Source: Hofstenia miamia (lineage: Eukaryota > Xenacoelomorpha > Acoela). From it: a DNA stretch of 64,000 bases. Below are positions 11,769-23,803 of the stretch, piece after piece. The position numbers and the translations under genes are program-made. The stretch is taken from positions 1,420,362 to 1,484,361 of the forward strand of contig SCFE01000050.1 of NCBI GenBank assembly GCA_004352715.1, given 5' to 3'. Position 1 is the first letter of the stretch; the number at the start of each line of letters is the position of its first letter. Under the pieces are notes generated by a model that saw only the letters and a program-made list of their open reading frames with translations, was not told the DNA's origin and searched no databases.

Positions 11769-12441
11769 CCCTTTCACTGCTTGTGCATGACAGCGTTATT
11801 GATATATTTCATGCACAGGGACGTAGGAATGATATCTTCATTCATTAATTTCTTTCAGTCCTGTGTAATTCTCGTCCTTCATAGCAAATATATTTCAGTT
11901 CATTGGAGTACTTCTTCCAGTTATCGCACGATTGATGGCAATTCTGGTTGACAGCTAACAAGTTTTATGTTTTAGCGAACTCTCAAATACTTTTTAACAG
12001 TGCTTCTCAAAATGCTGAATAGTGTGTAGGGAGTGTCGGATGGGTCTAAACTTTTTCAGTATGAGATCGATGCTTTCTTTGTGGTGAATATGATGTTGAT
12101 ATAGATAACGACAGTGATAATTCTGATGTAGAAGAAATACCAAAAGATCCAGCTCACCGTAATTTTATTAACTCAAAAAGTTACTCTGAATCTGAAGAAA
12201 CTGCTCAATTTACAAAAAAAGCTAAAAAGAAATTCTTTGAGTAGCAATGATCAGGGGTATGCCATGATTAAACTATACTCATCAAGAAGGTAGAGAAAAC
12301 GAATTTTAAAGCATAACTATTTTAATACTTAAGCAGACGTTGTTTTATATAAAGTTAGCAATTTAACGCTGATAATTTTATAGAAAATTGTAAAAACCTT
12401 TTGATGTTACCGTTGGTACGCAACAACAAGCAGTGAAAGGG
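11769..12441 (+). mobile_element. Small piggyBac-type element with TTAA target duplication
   Basis: The left end is TTAA (11765-11768) followed by CCCTTTCACTGCTTGTGC. The right end is its inverse, caacaagcagtgaaaggg, followed by TTAA (12442-12445). TTAA target sites and CCC-starting inverted repeats are the hallmark of piggyBac elements. At 673 bp it is internally deleted. It keeps a stub like the acidic piggyBac N-terminus (DNDSDNSDVEE, about 12100-12140) followed by a Lys-rich tail ending in a stop near 12244. It is non-autonomous and would need a transposase from elsewhere. Confidence 0.85.
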
Positions 12442-12445
12442 TTAA

Positions 12446-15400
12446 GCCCATATTTTATTCCAAAATTCTAACTCATACTTTTCAAAGTGGGCTTAATGAC
12501 AAAAGCTATTTCAGAGTCAAGAATTTCTGAATGCACGGACTTCTGGATCATCCGGAAATCGAGTCGAATAAATAGCAGCTATAGGCAATCACATGTTCAT
12601 TAAGCACATTGGTTGGTATGAAGTAATTCTCTAATATTAAGTGTCTAAAACAGTGACGGTAGTACTTTCTTGTTGAAGTTCCAAACATTTCCAAGTTCCA
12701 AAGTACGATGCTTGATTATTAAAATAGTTGCAATTTTGTGATGGGTTTTTTCGACCATGTTACCAAGAACCTAATATTTAAAATCTGAAGAGTGATTTGG
12801 GCTTAATGGACAGTTGGATATAATTGCTCGGACCAACAATATACTGTATAGCGTAAGAGACGTTACTTTGGTTGTATGCATATCATAGCTGGGAAGAATT
12901 CAAAGTATTGTCGTGTAGCCCCTTTTTTGTTCATGTATGTACGTATTTTACCAGAAAAACTCCATTTATATATTTTGTGTATTAGACTTTGCATGTGCGT
13001 ATTTCATCATTATCATAGATCTATGCAAATTTACGTATTTCTTAAAGTTTATGCATTAATAGCTCTGTATTACATAAATTATATTGTAATGAAAATTAAT
13101 TACCTAAAAGTATGATTGAAATAAAAACCCAATTTTACATGTTTTATTCAAATAAAACGTATTCCCTCAATGACTATGATTTGGAACTAGTCAAGGGTCG
13201 TTCCTTCTCGTGTAGGCATTTCAAAACTTCCTGTATGTATCAAAAATGATCTTTTCGTGTACGTGTATATATATTATAATAATACTCTGAGTGCAATGCA
13301 TTATGAATTTCAAAATCTTTAACCGAATACGCTTAATATAAATAGCTAAGCCTTTTTAAAGCATAATTATTGTCGATAATGAAACCAGACTGTACAGCAC
13401 GATTACTTTTGTGTGTCAAAAGTCAAATTAATTTTCATTATACCAAATTTTGGGTCATAGTCTAGAAAGATCTGAAGAGATACTCCTTTGATTTGATTGC
13501 AGGAGGCAATTTGCTTCTTTCTTCTTCACATATTGTATTTGTTGTTATAATATTATCGACTTACAATCTTCATTACAAATTTCCTTGTTTCATCATTTTT
13601 AATGGAATTTTCTGAAAATGTACCATGTTGAACTGTGAATTCGCTTTAATGAATGGCATGTATCAGTAATGAGTATGCATATACTGATAAATAATGTAGA
13701 CATACTATTAAACTTGTATTAACATTAATTGTACAAAATTCTAAAAACTTGAACTATCACTTGGTCATACAAATGCTTGGGTCAATGATACAGAGTCTAT
13801 CAAGTAAATGGGGGTTCTTTGTCAAGTTCATTTGGACAAAGTTCTTTTCATATTCTTTGCATTCCTCACATCCTATATCTAAAGTAGAATTTTTGAAATT
13901 ATAATGAGCTATTAATGAAAGCATGCATTTTTACTTATAGCGATAAAAACAAATACAATAATATTGCCTATTCAATACTAGACAGTAAACTTGTTAATTC
14001 TGAATTAATGTTTATTAATGCATATCATGTGCAAAAATTAAAATATATGCTATAAAAAGTGCTTCCACTTTAGTACAATAATAAATAAATATTATTGTTT
14101 GTTTGAAGCAGATCACATTTCATGTAAAATAAATACTGTTTAAATTCGTTATTGCTTCAGTTCAGAAAAATTAAATTTAATTAATATTTAACAGATCCGC
14201 TTAATTGAATCTCTTTAAAGAATGCTGTTTTTAACAGACGGTAGTCAACAAATCTGGAGTTGCAGAATGGAGAAATTGGCTCTATTTAACTTGAAATAAT
14301 TAGTGAAATTTTAGCTCAATCAAAATGATTGAAGTCATATTTTCTTTCAAACAAACTTAATATCTATTTCATTTTTGTATCTGATATGGTAATTTGATAT
14401 TTTCTTGATTATTGATGATGTATTAAAAAGTCCTATGATATTTTGATATGCATAGAACTAAATATAAATAGTGGTGAGTAATTACTTATCGATTCATTTA
14501 ATCTTAAGTGGTTGTTAAATCATCCTGCATATAAAAAGAAGATAGTGCCTGCAATGGTGAAACCGCATGGATAACAAATTTATAAAATTACATGCAATAT
14601 TTAAGAACATAGGGATTCTGAAATTTGTAAAGGTACTAAACGCAGTCTTTAAATAATTTGCAGTGCCTAGGTTCAGAGATCCTTTACATAATGGCAGTCT
14701 TTCTTATCAAATTGCAAAAGTGATTTTAACAACTACTTGTTGATAAAGAATCGTAGGATGTTGAAGCTGTATCTGCTTTGGACAATCAATTTTATAAACC
14801 AAGAGATATTTCAAAAGGAGGCAACGCAAAACTTATAAATGTGAAAACGTGTTGTAATGGGGCCTAGATATAAAACACCTTGTTGCATCTTAGAAATTGT
14901 CACATTATTGGATAAAGATATAAAACATACACCACTGAGGCATTTTCAGCAATCAGTTCTGACTTGTTTCAAGAACAAGAAGAGTAATTTAAAAATGCTG
15001 TTAGCTCATTTCTTAATGTTTCTACTAGATTGAGTGGCACTCAAGCTGAAAAGTGGTTTGAACTTCAATTAAACAAAGCGGTTTCTTATCGAAAAGCATT
15101 AATAGCAAAAATCGAATGCTTGTTGATAGCGTGAAGCAATGAGCACATTATTGAATTAAGAAATCGTTTTTTGAAAGTACATTTTGTAAACAATTCAAAA
15201 AATAAGATTTTAATTGGAATGGATTCAGATAATTTAATTCTCAAAATTGATCAATTTAGCGAGGGGAAGGAATTTCATGCATCTTTTTCTATTTCACTTT
15301 GAACTATAAGGTAATTTTATTAAAATCTGGGATAGTTTCTTTGAAAAAATTGTAGACACTCACTAGCTCACGAACTAGTACCTTTAATTTAAGAGCACCA

Positions 15401-15760
15401 CAGAAGTAGAACAGAGATATCTGACTTTGCGCGCAACACGTCCCATTAAGTCCGGACCACGGTTCGGTATGGTCCAATCCGACTGATCCTTAAATATTTT
15501 AGTCTTTCTGAAGATATTGTGCAAAGTTAAGAAATTTATGATTCGTTTATTTCTTTCAATACAATGTACTTCCACTCCAAGGAATTCGTTTTAACGTTTC
15601 AATGTGGCAGTTCATAATAATGTTGTAGAGATTGTTCAAATGTAGTTATATGCCAAACTGTTTCTTAACGATATTCCAGTCATTCAATCCTCTGCATACG
15701 TTTTTTCGAATTTCGACGTACATTATAACTGCTCAGGAAATTCAGTATGCAGAGCACCGA

Positions 15761-15789
<29 letters not shown>
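12446..15789. other. Mostly non-coding; one decayed coding-like block
   Basis: About 14995-15302 (+) reads as an open frame with one TGA. It includes RLSGTQAEKWFELQLNKAVS and, after the stop, ELRNRFLKVHF and ILIGMDSDNLILKIDQF, with a balanced composition unlike random AT-rich translation. I do not recognise it; it may be an old gene or transposon remnant. An (AT)n tract at 15762-15789 hosts the next element. Nothing else is supported. Confidence 0.35.
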
Positions 15790-15791
<2 letters not shown>

Positions 15792-17587
15792 GGGTAGTCT
15801 AAAAGTTTCTGACCCATCTGCACTATTTTAAGAGAAATCATAAAGTTATTTTTTTTATTCGACAATTCTGTGAGCCAATCAAATTTAAGCTAGTTTTATT
15901 GCTGATGAAATACTTCATCATTAAATACGTATGCTGTGTCACTAAGCGGCAGATTTTATATTCTGCATTAATTTTCAATACGCCTGTCGTTTGCTACTCT
16001 ACTATTGTTACTTAAGTTACGATCTTGGTGCCATTTCCATTGGAATACAAGGTAAAACTGATTTTGTTTTATTTTATTATTTGTAACACTATAAGGCAAC
16101 CAACCTTCATTAAAATATTTGTTTACAAACATGCATGATTTAAATATTCGATAATTATTGCGCTGTTAAAAGTTTGTGACCCGGGTCAGAAACTTTTAAA
16201 CCCCTATTATTGTAAAACTTTTAAGCGCACTTAATTAAGTGGCCATTAGTGTAATAGTGTAATAGTGTAGTAATATTAATATTGTTTGATAAATACACGC
16301 TTTTTAATGCATTGTTGCTTTAGTTTTATCACTTAAATGTACCTTTCTTTGTTTTTAGACAAAATGCCACAGCAAAGGCGTAGCCATCGACGATCACAGA
16401 TTCAGGCATTAGTGGCAGAAGGTGTTCCTTTGCGAGAAATTGCAAGACGATTCCGAATAAGCAGAAACACTGTGAGAAAATGGGGCCGTCAACCTGATGG
16501 AAACATTCAAGACAAAACACGTAGTGGCAGGCCAACTGTGGTTTCTCCGAATACCAAAGAACGAATTCGGTCACTCGCCAAAGATAAAGTTGGTATTGGT
16601 ATGAAAACAGTTACCAAAAAACTGAACTTCAGTAATGATTATGTCACCAGAAATAAACGCATTAGTGTAAGCACCGTTAGAAAATATGTGAAGTCTACTC
16701 CATGGGGGAAAATTGCCTACAAATCACGTGTGACACCTATGCTATCAGAAAAGAACATTAATGATCGTATCGCATTTTGCAGACGTATGCAAAATGAAGG
16801 GTTTTGTGAAAATTCGAATAAAGGAAAAATTCTACGAGCACATGTTCTCTTTACTGACGAAAGCCCTGTGGAGTTGTATCCAAAGCCAAATAGGCAAAAC
16901 ATGCGTATACGGACAAATAATCCACAGTTAATTCCGCAAGTGCCAGTTCCAAAGTTCTCTTTGAAAATCATGGTGGCTGGGGGCATTACCCGTTACGGGA
17001 AAACTGAACTTGTCATTGTTGATCAGGGTGCAACTGTAAATGGCGAGTACTACAGGAGGAATATTCTGCCTTCCTACATTGATGCAATTAAATCCGGGCG
17101 AATAATGCCATACCCAGAAAGAGCTATTCTTATGCAGGATGGTGCCCGAGCACATACTGCCGAAGCAACTGTCGATATGCTGGATGAAAATGAATTAAGG
17201 GTTTGGAAGGACTGGCCTGGCAATTCCCCGGACCTGAATGTCATCGAACATATCTGGAACATCCTTCAAGATTCAGTCTTTAAAGAACCACGACCAAGAA
17301 ACAGAGTGCAACTGATTGCCAGAGTCAAAGAGGAGTGGAACAGTCTGGATGTTCAATATTTAAAAACACTTGTCGAAAGTTTCCCCTCCCGCATATCAGA
17401 ATGCTTACTGAAGGAGGGCAGAGACACTCACTATTAACATTGTTACAATTTATGCACTCACTATTATCAATTTGTGTATCTTGTTTTATGTATATAAACC
17501 TAATCTTCTCAAATAATACACACTGGAGATAAAAAATGTGTTATTTATTTAAAAATATGGTGGGTCAGAAACTTTTAGACTACCCTG
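15790..17587 (+). mobile_element. Complete Tc1/mariner-superfamily transposon (DD35E)
   Basis: The terminal inverted repeats are CAGGGTAGTCTAAAAGTTTC… (15790) and its exact inverse ending at 17587, identical over at least 27 bp. They are flanked by TA (15788-15789, 17588-17589) inside a TA microsatellite, the expected target. Length is 1798 bp. An inner head-to-head copy of the same motif lies at 16165-16201, giving an IR/DR-like left end that the right end lacks. With an unbroken transposase and matching ends, the copy looks young and potentially autonomous. Confidence 0.93.
16337..17437 (+). CDS. Tc1/mariner-type transposase, intact, DD35E
   Basis: A 366-codon open frame lies within the terminal repeats. 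A second ATG at 16364 (MPQQRRSHRR) gives 357 codons. It follows a pyrimidine-rich …tttttag that resembles a 3' splice site, so it may be the real start. Residues about 20-50 form a first helix-turn-helix (LREIARRFRISRNTVRKWG), followed by a GRP linker (SGRP, 63-66) and a second DNA-binding domain to about 118. The catalytic triad is visible: D174 (LFTDES), D268 (MQDGARAH) and E304 (SPDLNVIEHIW). Between the last two there are 35 residues, one more than in classic Tc1 DD34E. The enzyme cuts and pastes DNA at TA. No stop, frameshift or catalytic loss is seen. Confidence 0.95.
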   Translation: MYLSLFLDKMPQQRRSHRRSQIQALVAEGVPLREIARRFRISRNTVRKWGRQPDGNIQDKTRSGRPTVVSPNTKERIRSLAKDKVGIGMKTVTKKLNFSNDYVTRNKRISVSTVRKYVKSTPWGKIAYKSRVTPMLSEKNINDRIAFCRRMQNEGFCENSNKGKILRAHVLFTDESPVELYPKPNRQNMRIRTNNPQLIPQVPVPKFSLKIMVAGGITRYGKTELVIVDQGATVNGEYYRRNILPSYIDAIKSGRIMPYPERAILMQDGARAHTAEATVDMLDENELRVWKDWPGNSPDLNVIEHIWNILQDSVFKEPRPRNRVQLIARVKEEWNSLDVQYLKTLVESFPSRISECLLKEGRDTHY

Positions 17588-17589
17588 TA

Positions 17590-20500
17590 TATATATATAT
17601 GCATATTATGGAGATAATTTATATTAATATAACTTAAAAAAATGGAAGAATTATTTTCAAGCATTTCAGCATATTAAAAACCAATAGGTGTGCTAACACC
17701 ACGATTCTCAAATATGTAAACGCGATTTGTGGACTTAAAGGATATATAACGCAGTTAAAATTTAAATATGAAGTGCCTAATGGAAATTGATAGCCTATTC
17801 ACTCACTAATTTATGAAACTTCCTAAATAAAAAAATGATTACATTGCATTTCCAACCTCAATAAAGGAAAAGGTAGATACTTAAAAGACTTAGGAATAAA
17901 TGTTCAGCATTAAGTTCTTATGTGAATGTGATTGCAATCTGCTTAGAATACGTAAATAAATAAATAATTTGTTGGAATTACGTTGTAATTGTTCTTTTAG
18001 CATAAATAAAAGCAAATGGTATATTTATTACAGAAGTTACGGATTGTACCTTGTGGCAAAGTTTCTCTTTGCAGGATGTCAAACTTAATTAATTCTAATT
18101 TTCGAATCAGAACTTCAAAGGCACATGTTGCAATCAAACGGATGAAAAATATGTCTCAAGGCAAATTGCTCAAAGGCCAAAGCCTTTATGCTGAATTTAA
18201 TTGAAAAAAAATTATTAAGAAAAAGTCAATATAGAAATTACAACCTTGTACTAAAAATGTACAAAGACATGAAAACTTATGATGGAATAGCTGGTATTTC
18301 CAATTAATTTAATAAAAAATAATATCGAATTTCATGTAATTAGCAAAATAACTTGAATGTTTATAATGCTTTTTAATGAAAATGTTAAAAGCATAAGTGA
18401 ATGAAAACATTAGAGGTTCCCTTGCAGTATATTGAAGTTGTTTTTCTCAAATACGTTGAGATAATATGTGGATGAAAAACTTACATTTCAAAAGAAAGGC
18501 AATTGTACAGATTTTTATGGAAAATGGTTAAAATTTAAAATACAAATTCTGACTCAAGTTTTAATAATAAAGAGGTGTGGTGTATGATTGTGCTTGCACT
18601 TAAAAAATTTAAAAACTATTCAAATATGTCAGGAAAATGCAAATCCTATATAATATCAATAAGTTGACACATCATAAAGTAAGATAGATTATTTATAAAG
18701 GGGTCAAGTACCAAAGGCTGCCCAATATAGATTTAAAATAGATTAGATATTGACGCACTGCCTTATATAAACAAGAAATTGGCAACCCAATTCAGAAATA
18801 TAGAAAAGGTATATACAACAATATATTTGTAATAGAAAACTTTATATTATGCAATATGTTTTTTCCAAAAATGTTGCTAAATATTACAACGTAATAACAT
18901 TTTATCAAAGTATCAAGTCAATAAAATATCAGAATTTAAATTGCCTAAGGTTTTAAATTTATAACTACCGTTCACAGTACATGTGATAATACGTCAAAAC
19001 AATCTTACGCCTAATTATTTATATTTTATACTGAGAAAATTGCCTTATCACGTACTAAAAATTTTAATTAAAAATTATGGCCTAATTAACAATTTTTTTT
19101 CCATTATGAATAATGACGCCAGTAGGAGATACCATTTTACATTTTAAATAACGTTGTTTAAGAGTAGCTATTTATTCAAATCTCATTTTGATTTATAATT
19201 AGTTCAAAATGAGCTATAATTGTAAGAAACCGAGCAAAGCCAAACCCTATGAAAATGAAACCGAAACAAACCAAACCTGTAAAAGCTAATGCAGGAAATG
19301 AACAGATCACAACTCTGTTTTGACAATTTATCATGACCAGAGTCGTAAACGAAGAAATAAAAAGGAAACGGGGCTGAGCCGTACCGGTATTAAGATACAT
19401 TCTTTCTCTTACTTTAATATTTTAAAATATATCAACTATTTCATTCGATTTAAAAGAAACTGTTTGTTCGTCATTTTACTAATAAATTAGTAACAGCCAT
19501 TCAACCCAGTCAACCCAGATTTATAGGCCTTTAGGAAAATTACTAAACCGCCACTAGAAATGAGCGATTCTTAGAAATAGCTCAAATTAGGGCAACCAAA
19601 AAGGTAAACATCTTTGATAAGAGCAAATATAATTCTAATGGGAAAATTAAAAAATATTTATGCTAAATTTCATCTCTGTATTCCCTATAATTAATTAATG
19701 ATTGAATTGCGAGCATTGTATAAACCTAGTTATAAGTTATGCATACTTTGTTCACTTTTAGAAATGGCAATTAGTTGTATATAAAGAAAATGTTTGCATA
19801 CTTACCATGAATGCCTCCCAACATACATAAAGAACAAAATTCATAGGTTTTGGGAAAAATTCTGTTTCCGTTTTCGTCAATACTGAACGATGGATTGGAC
19901 GTCTCTAAAATACACAGTCTTATTCACACGTAAGTGTTTTGCAACAAATAGCTTTATTAAAGAAATACATTTGTTTAATAAGCAGAAATCAAATAATATT
20001 AGTCATCAGTGTGAAAAGTGCGTGATTGTTTCCTATGTAAAATCTAAATAAATGTCATGCTATGCTATATTATTCTATGAAGTCCATTGGACCCCACAGT
20101 AAATTCGTAAGCTTCTTGCTAATTAACTAATACAATAAATTTAGAAAAGCTCATATAAGAATTATTATTTTAATACATAGTTTTAAGAATTGTACTAAAA
20201 ATTTGAAAATCGAAAGGAGTTTTTGCAGTTAACTGTGATTTCAGGGTTAAAATACAAATCTGTTCACTATTAAATTTTATGATACAATTGCAAATGTGGG
20301 GGAAACTTAGAGCTGTAAAACGCATTTTATAATGTGTGCTTAAAAGCTAATTTATGCAAATAGTGGATATCTAATTTGCCAGTGAAATTATTTCATATGC
20401 TACAAAATATTACAAAGCATTTATACCGCAAAGCATCAAAATTTAATACATCAGATATTTTTAAATAACATCCGCCTAATGCAATTCGAGATTTTATAAA

Positions 20501-23500
20501 AAATGTAAAACTCGATCAAATTTGAAAAAAAGTAAAAACTTAAATTTCCAATTTTTTGTTAGGGATTTGCGAATCGGCTATTTTGAAACTCTATCTTAGC
20601 TGCAAAAAATTCAATATTGCACTATCATATACGTAAGAAAGCAACCTGGAATTACATGAAAAACATATTTCGAGAAAGCATAAGTAAACTAAGACCAATA
20701 CAAGTAATATATATTTCAAAATATCTGAATCGCATTTAAATTACCAAACCAGTTTCAAAACATTCGACATTTTGTTTTCACTTGATGCCAAGATTAAGAC
20801 TATAAATAAATATAAATCCTTCCAAAACCTATTTTTTGCTTATATTAAAATTAAAAATTTGAATTGCCCATAATCAATTCAAAACTTTCCCAAACCCAAA
20901 AATGCTCTCCATCATATATAACTAAAACACGCCTTTTCTCTGATAAAAAATTGGCAACTGTAACGAGAAATATGAAGGCGGGTGGCTTTGTTGATGTTAA
21001 TTGGATGCTGGTCCATATTTTGCGTAGAAAAAGAACTAGGTAGATTTCTTGGATTATAGCAAAACTATACCTTTACAACATCAAATTCAGACATGTATAT
21101 TGAATATAAAAAATGACAAAAGTATTGCACATTTCAAAATATTAAGTTTTCTGCATTCAAAATATTTTGATAAACGTCATTGAATATAAGCGACATAATT
21201 GATATACTTATTCATTGAACTTACATTGATGCTCTCATATATAACGATAGATTAAAGGCGAAATTTCTAAGGGGTTAAATAGATAACATTTGAACATTAA
21301 GCATAATTGAACATGAACGTGGTTCTTGTAGACAAAAAATTTTCAGTCTATAAAAGATTATTTTCTCAAATTATCCTCCGGGCCAATGGCTATGATAGGG
21401 TATTTGGTAGAAAAGTTAATACTACTACTGGTTGCGTAGTAAATTACAGTATTGTCAATTAACACTGGATGTGTAAGATATACATTGATTTTTATTCTTT
21501 TCATTTGTATTAAATACTTTGTTGAAGTTAAAGTCTGCTTAATGAACAGATTTCGAATTTTTGCATTAAAATCCCATTGAAAATATGGAGGTTTCAATAA
21601 TACAACTACCCAGTTTTAACTAAGTTAACTTGAAGATTGGGGCTTAAAACTGATGGCTTTAAGAGTTTATATCCTTCTTTATTCCAAATGACAAATTTGG
21701 CGTTGGTTGCAATTGCGATTACATAATTAGATTAAAACGAAAAAAATGAAAATAACAGGATGTTTTGTTAAAATCTGATTATGTTATTTATAGTGAAATT
21801 AAAACAAAATCTTTTGATTTTACCCGTAAACGTCAAAATATATTAATGAAATCGTGATAAATGTAAAAAACCAAAAAATTAAAATATGCGTGTAAAGTAT
21901 GATGTCCTTAAAAATAGACGCTGCTTTAGACATGGCTTCTAAGTAACTCATAGATATGGAATGTGTTCAACAACAATCAAATATAATATTAACATAAATA
22001 CCATTGGCAACGTATGCTAATTGTGTTGGAATTATATTTTTAAATACTTCACAAAATGCGCAATTCTTCTTTAAAGTAATTTATCACAAACACCAAAGTA
22101 GATCAAAGTATTTTACAAAACTTAAATATCATTTACCGATTATGCTGCAAATCGATGAAACTTTGTAGAGTGCATATATTTACGGTACTAAAATAACCAT
22201 TAAAAAACTTAATATTTTAGCACACGATGCTTTTCCCTACACAAAAAAAGCTTCAATTATTGCATTTTACAGATGCATTCTTATATTCAAATTTTGAAAT
22301 GGTTATTCATTATTTCATAAGCAGGAAAAAATATCACGAATTTTTTTAAACAAAATTTGTTGGCATAAACTGTTTATCGTACATCTAGAAAGTTCGAAAG
22401 CTACCTTTACTCTTACAAATCAATACTAGCCTCTTACTTGTAAAAAAACTTTCATAAGGAATCTTTTCAACGGAAAAGTTTGCAAGTTTACAAAATTATT
22501 AAATATTACGCTTTCACAAAAAATGATTGGCTTAAAAGTACTTTTAAGAAATGTATTCAGAGCGCTCATAGCCTTACAACCGAACACTATTCTTTTAGGA
22601 TGCCAAAAGTAAGCTTATAAATATAAAATTAAAATTCACAAAAGACCACTTAAATGTTTAATGTTTTTGTGCATGGAAGACAAAGTATAGCAATTAAAAT
22701 TTTGGCTTCAAACAGCTTTAGAAATTTACTGAATGTAGCATTTTTCTTAGGAAGTGTTCTTACATTGACTTAGTCATCTTCCGAAAAGTAATAAAACTAT
22801 TGAAAATGTCAAGCCTTCAAAATCATTGTTTCTGCTTTTAAATTTATTACTTAGATATTCTACCAATTTTAAAAAAGCATGTTTTCGTCAGTTTGGTTAT
22901 ATGCAATGTAACATAGACAACATTAAAATATTAATATTCACTTTACAGAAAACTGACTCCATGTGCAATTCAGCTTCGTTTATGAGACATAAATAAGACA
23001 GTAAACCTTGAAACAGTCACTAAAATGCATGAAATAAAAAAAGTATTAAAAAAGTAATAACTCTAAAGAAAAAAAATTAATTATGCTACAGCTGATCTTT
23101 GAAATCAAAAGTGCAACAAAACATCCAAAAAGTAAAAATTGTTTTTAGACGTAAAAACAGCATCAAATATGTTACAATTCTTGGCCACATATATGCTTTA
23201 GCGCCATTAACATAAATCCACTTCGTATATAGAAAATATTGCAAATATTGTTTCCCCTTGTAAATATTATCTCCACATGTATTACCGTTGTGTTCTATCC
23301 ACGAGCCTTTACATCACATTGCAAATAAAAACAGTTTTTAATGAAGGACTTATTAATTAGTTTCGTCAACTTGTTAACAAATTATCATTCATTAAGTGGG
23401 AAAACATTGAATAAAAAACATCATTTTTTCACAAGGTCTACAAAATGAAAAACTTCACCACAGCAAAACACAAACTTTTTAGTTACACTTGAAATCATCC
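17590..23500. other. Long gene-poor stretch
   Basis: AT-rich sequence with only short ORFs lacking motifs. A patch at about 19235-19400 with short GC-richer iterations (ccaaaccc, ccgaaac, gtaccggt) resembles hAT subterminal sequence, but no terminal pair was found. I see no gene. Confidence 0.45.
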
Positions 23501-23549
23501 ACTCCGTAAGGAAGAAGAAAGTGAGTGTGGGCCCGAATCAGAAAACTTT

Positions 23550-23803
23550 TGGGGGCGGATTTAGGGGGGCGCACGCATCCCTAAAATTGGAATAAAGAAT
23601 ATAGAAGATGAATTCATTGCTTGTCATCTTGACAGATTTCCAATGTATAACATAGTTTTTGCCTAACTTTAATTTCAAGAAAACATTTAAACTACCTGTC
23701 ATGTTTTTTTCTATTATTCTTATAGAAAATTGTAATATATATGCTTAAGAGATCGCGCGCGCGAGGTACATGCATGTACATAGTCCCACGCCCCTGATTT
23801 TCT
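23550..23803. mobile_element. possible hAT-type MITE with GGGGCGGATTTAGGGG end
   Basis: The left boundary reads gggggcggatttaggggggc (about 23551) and the right boundary, inverted, reads CAGGGGCGTGGGACTATG (ending about 23803). Both are abrupt GC-rich islands in AT-rich DNA. The CAGGGGCG start is typical of hAT terminal repeats, but similarity of the two ends is limited and no 8-bp target duplication could be confirmed. Confidence 0.35.

Noticed and set aside
16329-17262. Minus-strand ORFs opposite the Tc1/mariner transposase
   Set aside because: They are antisense shadows of the intact transposase and have no motifs of their own.
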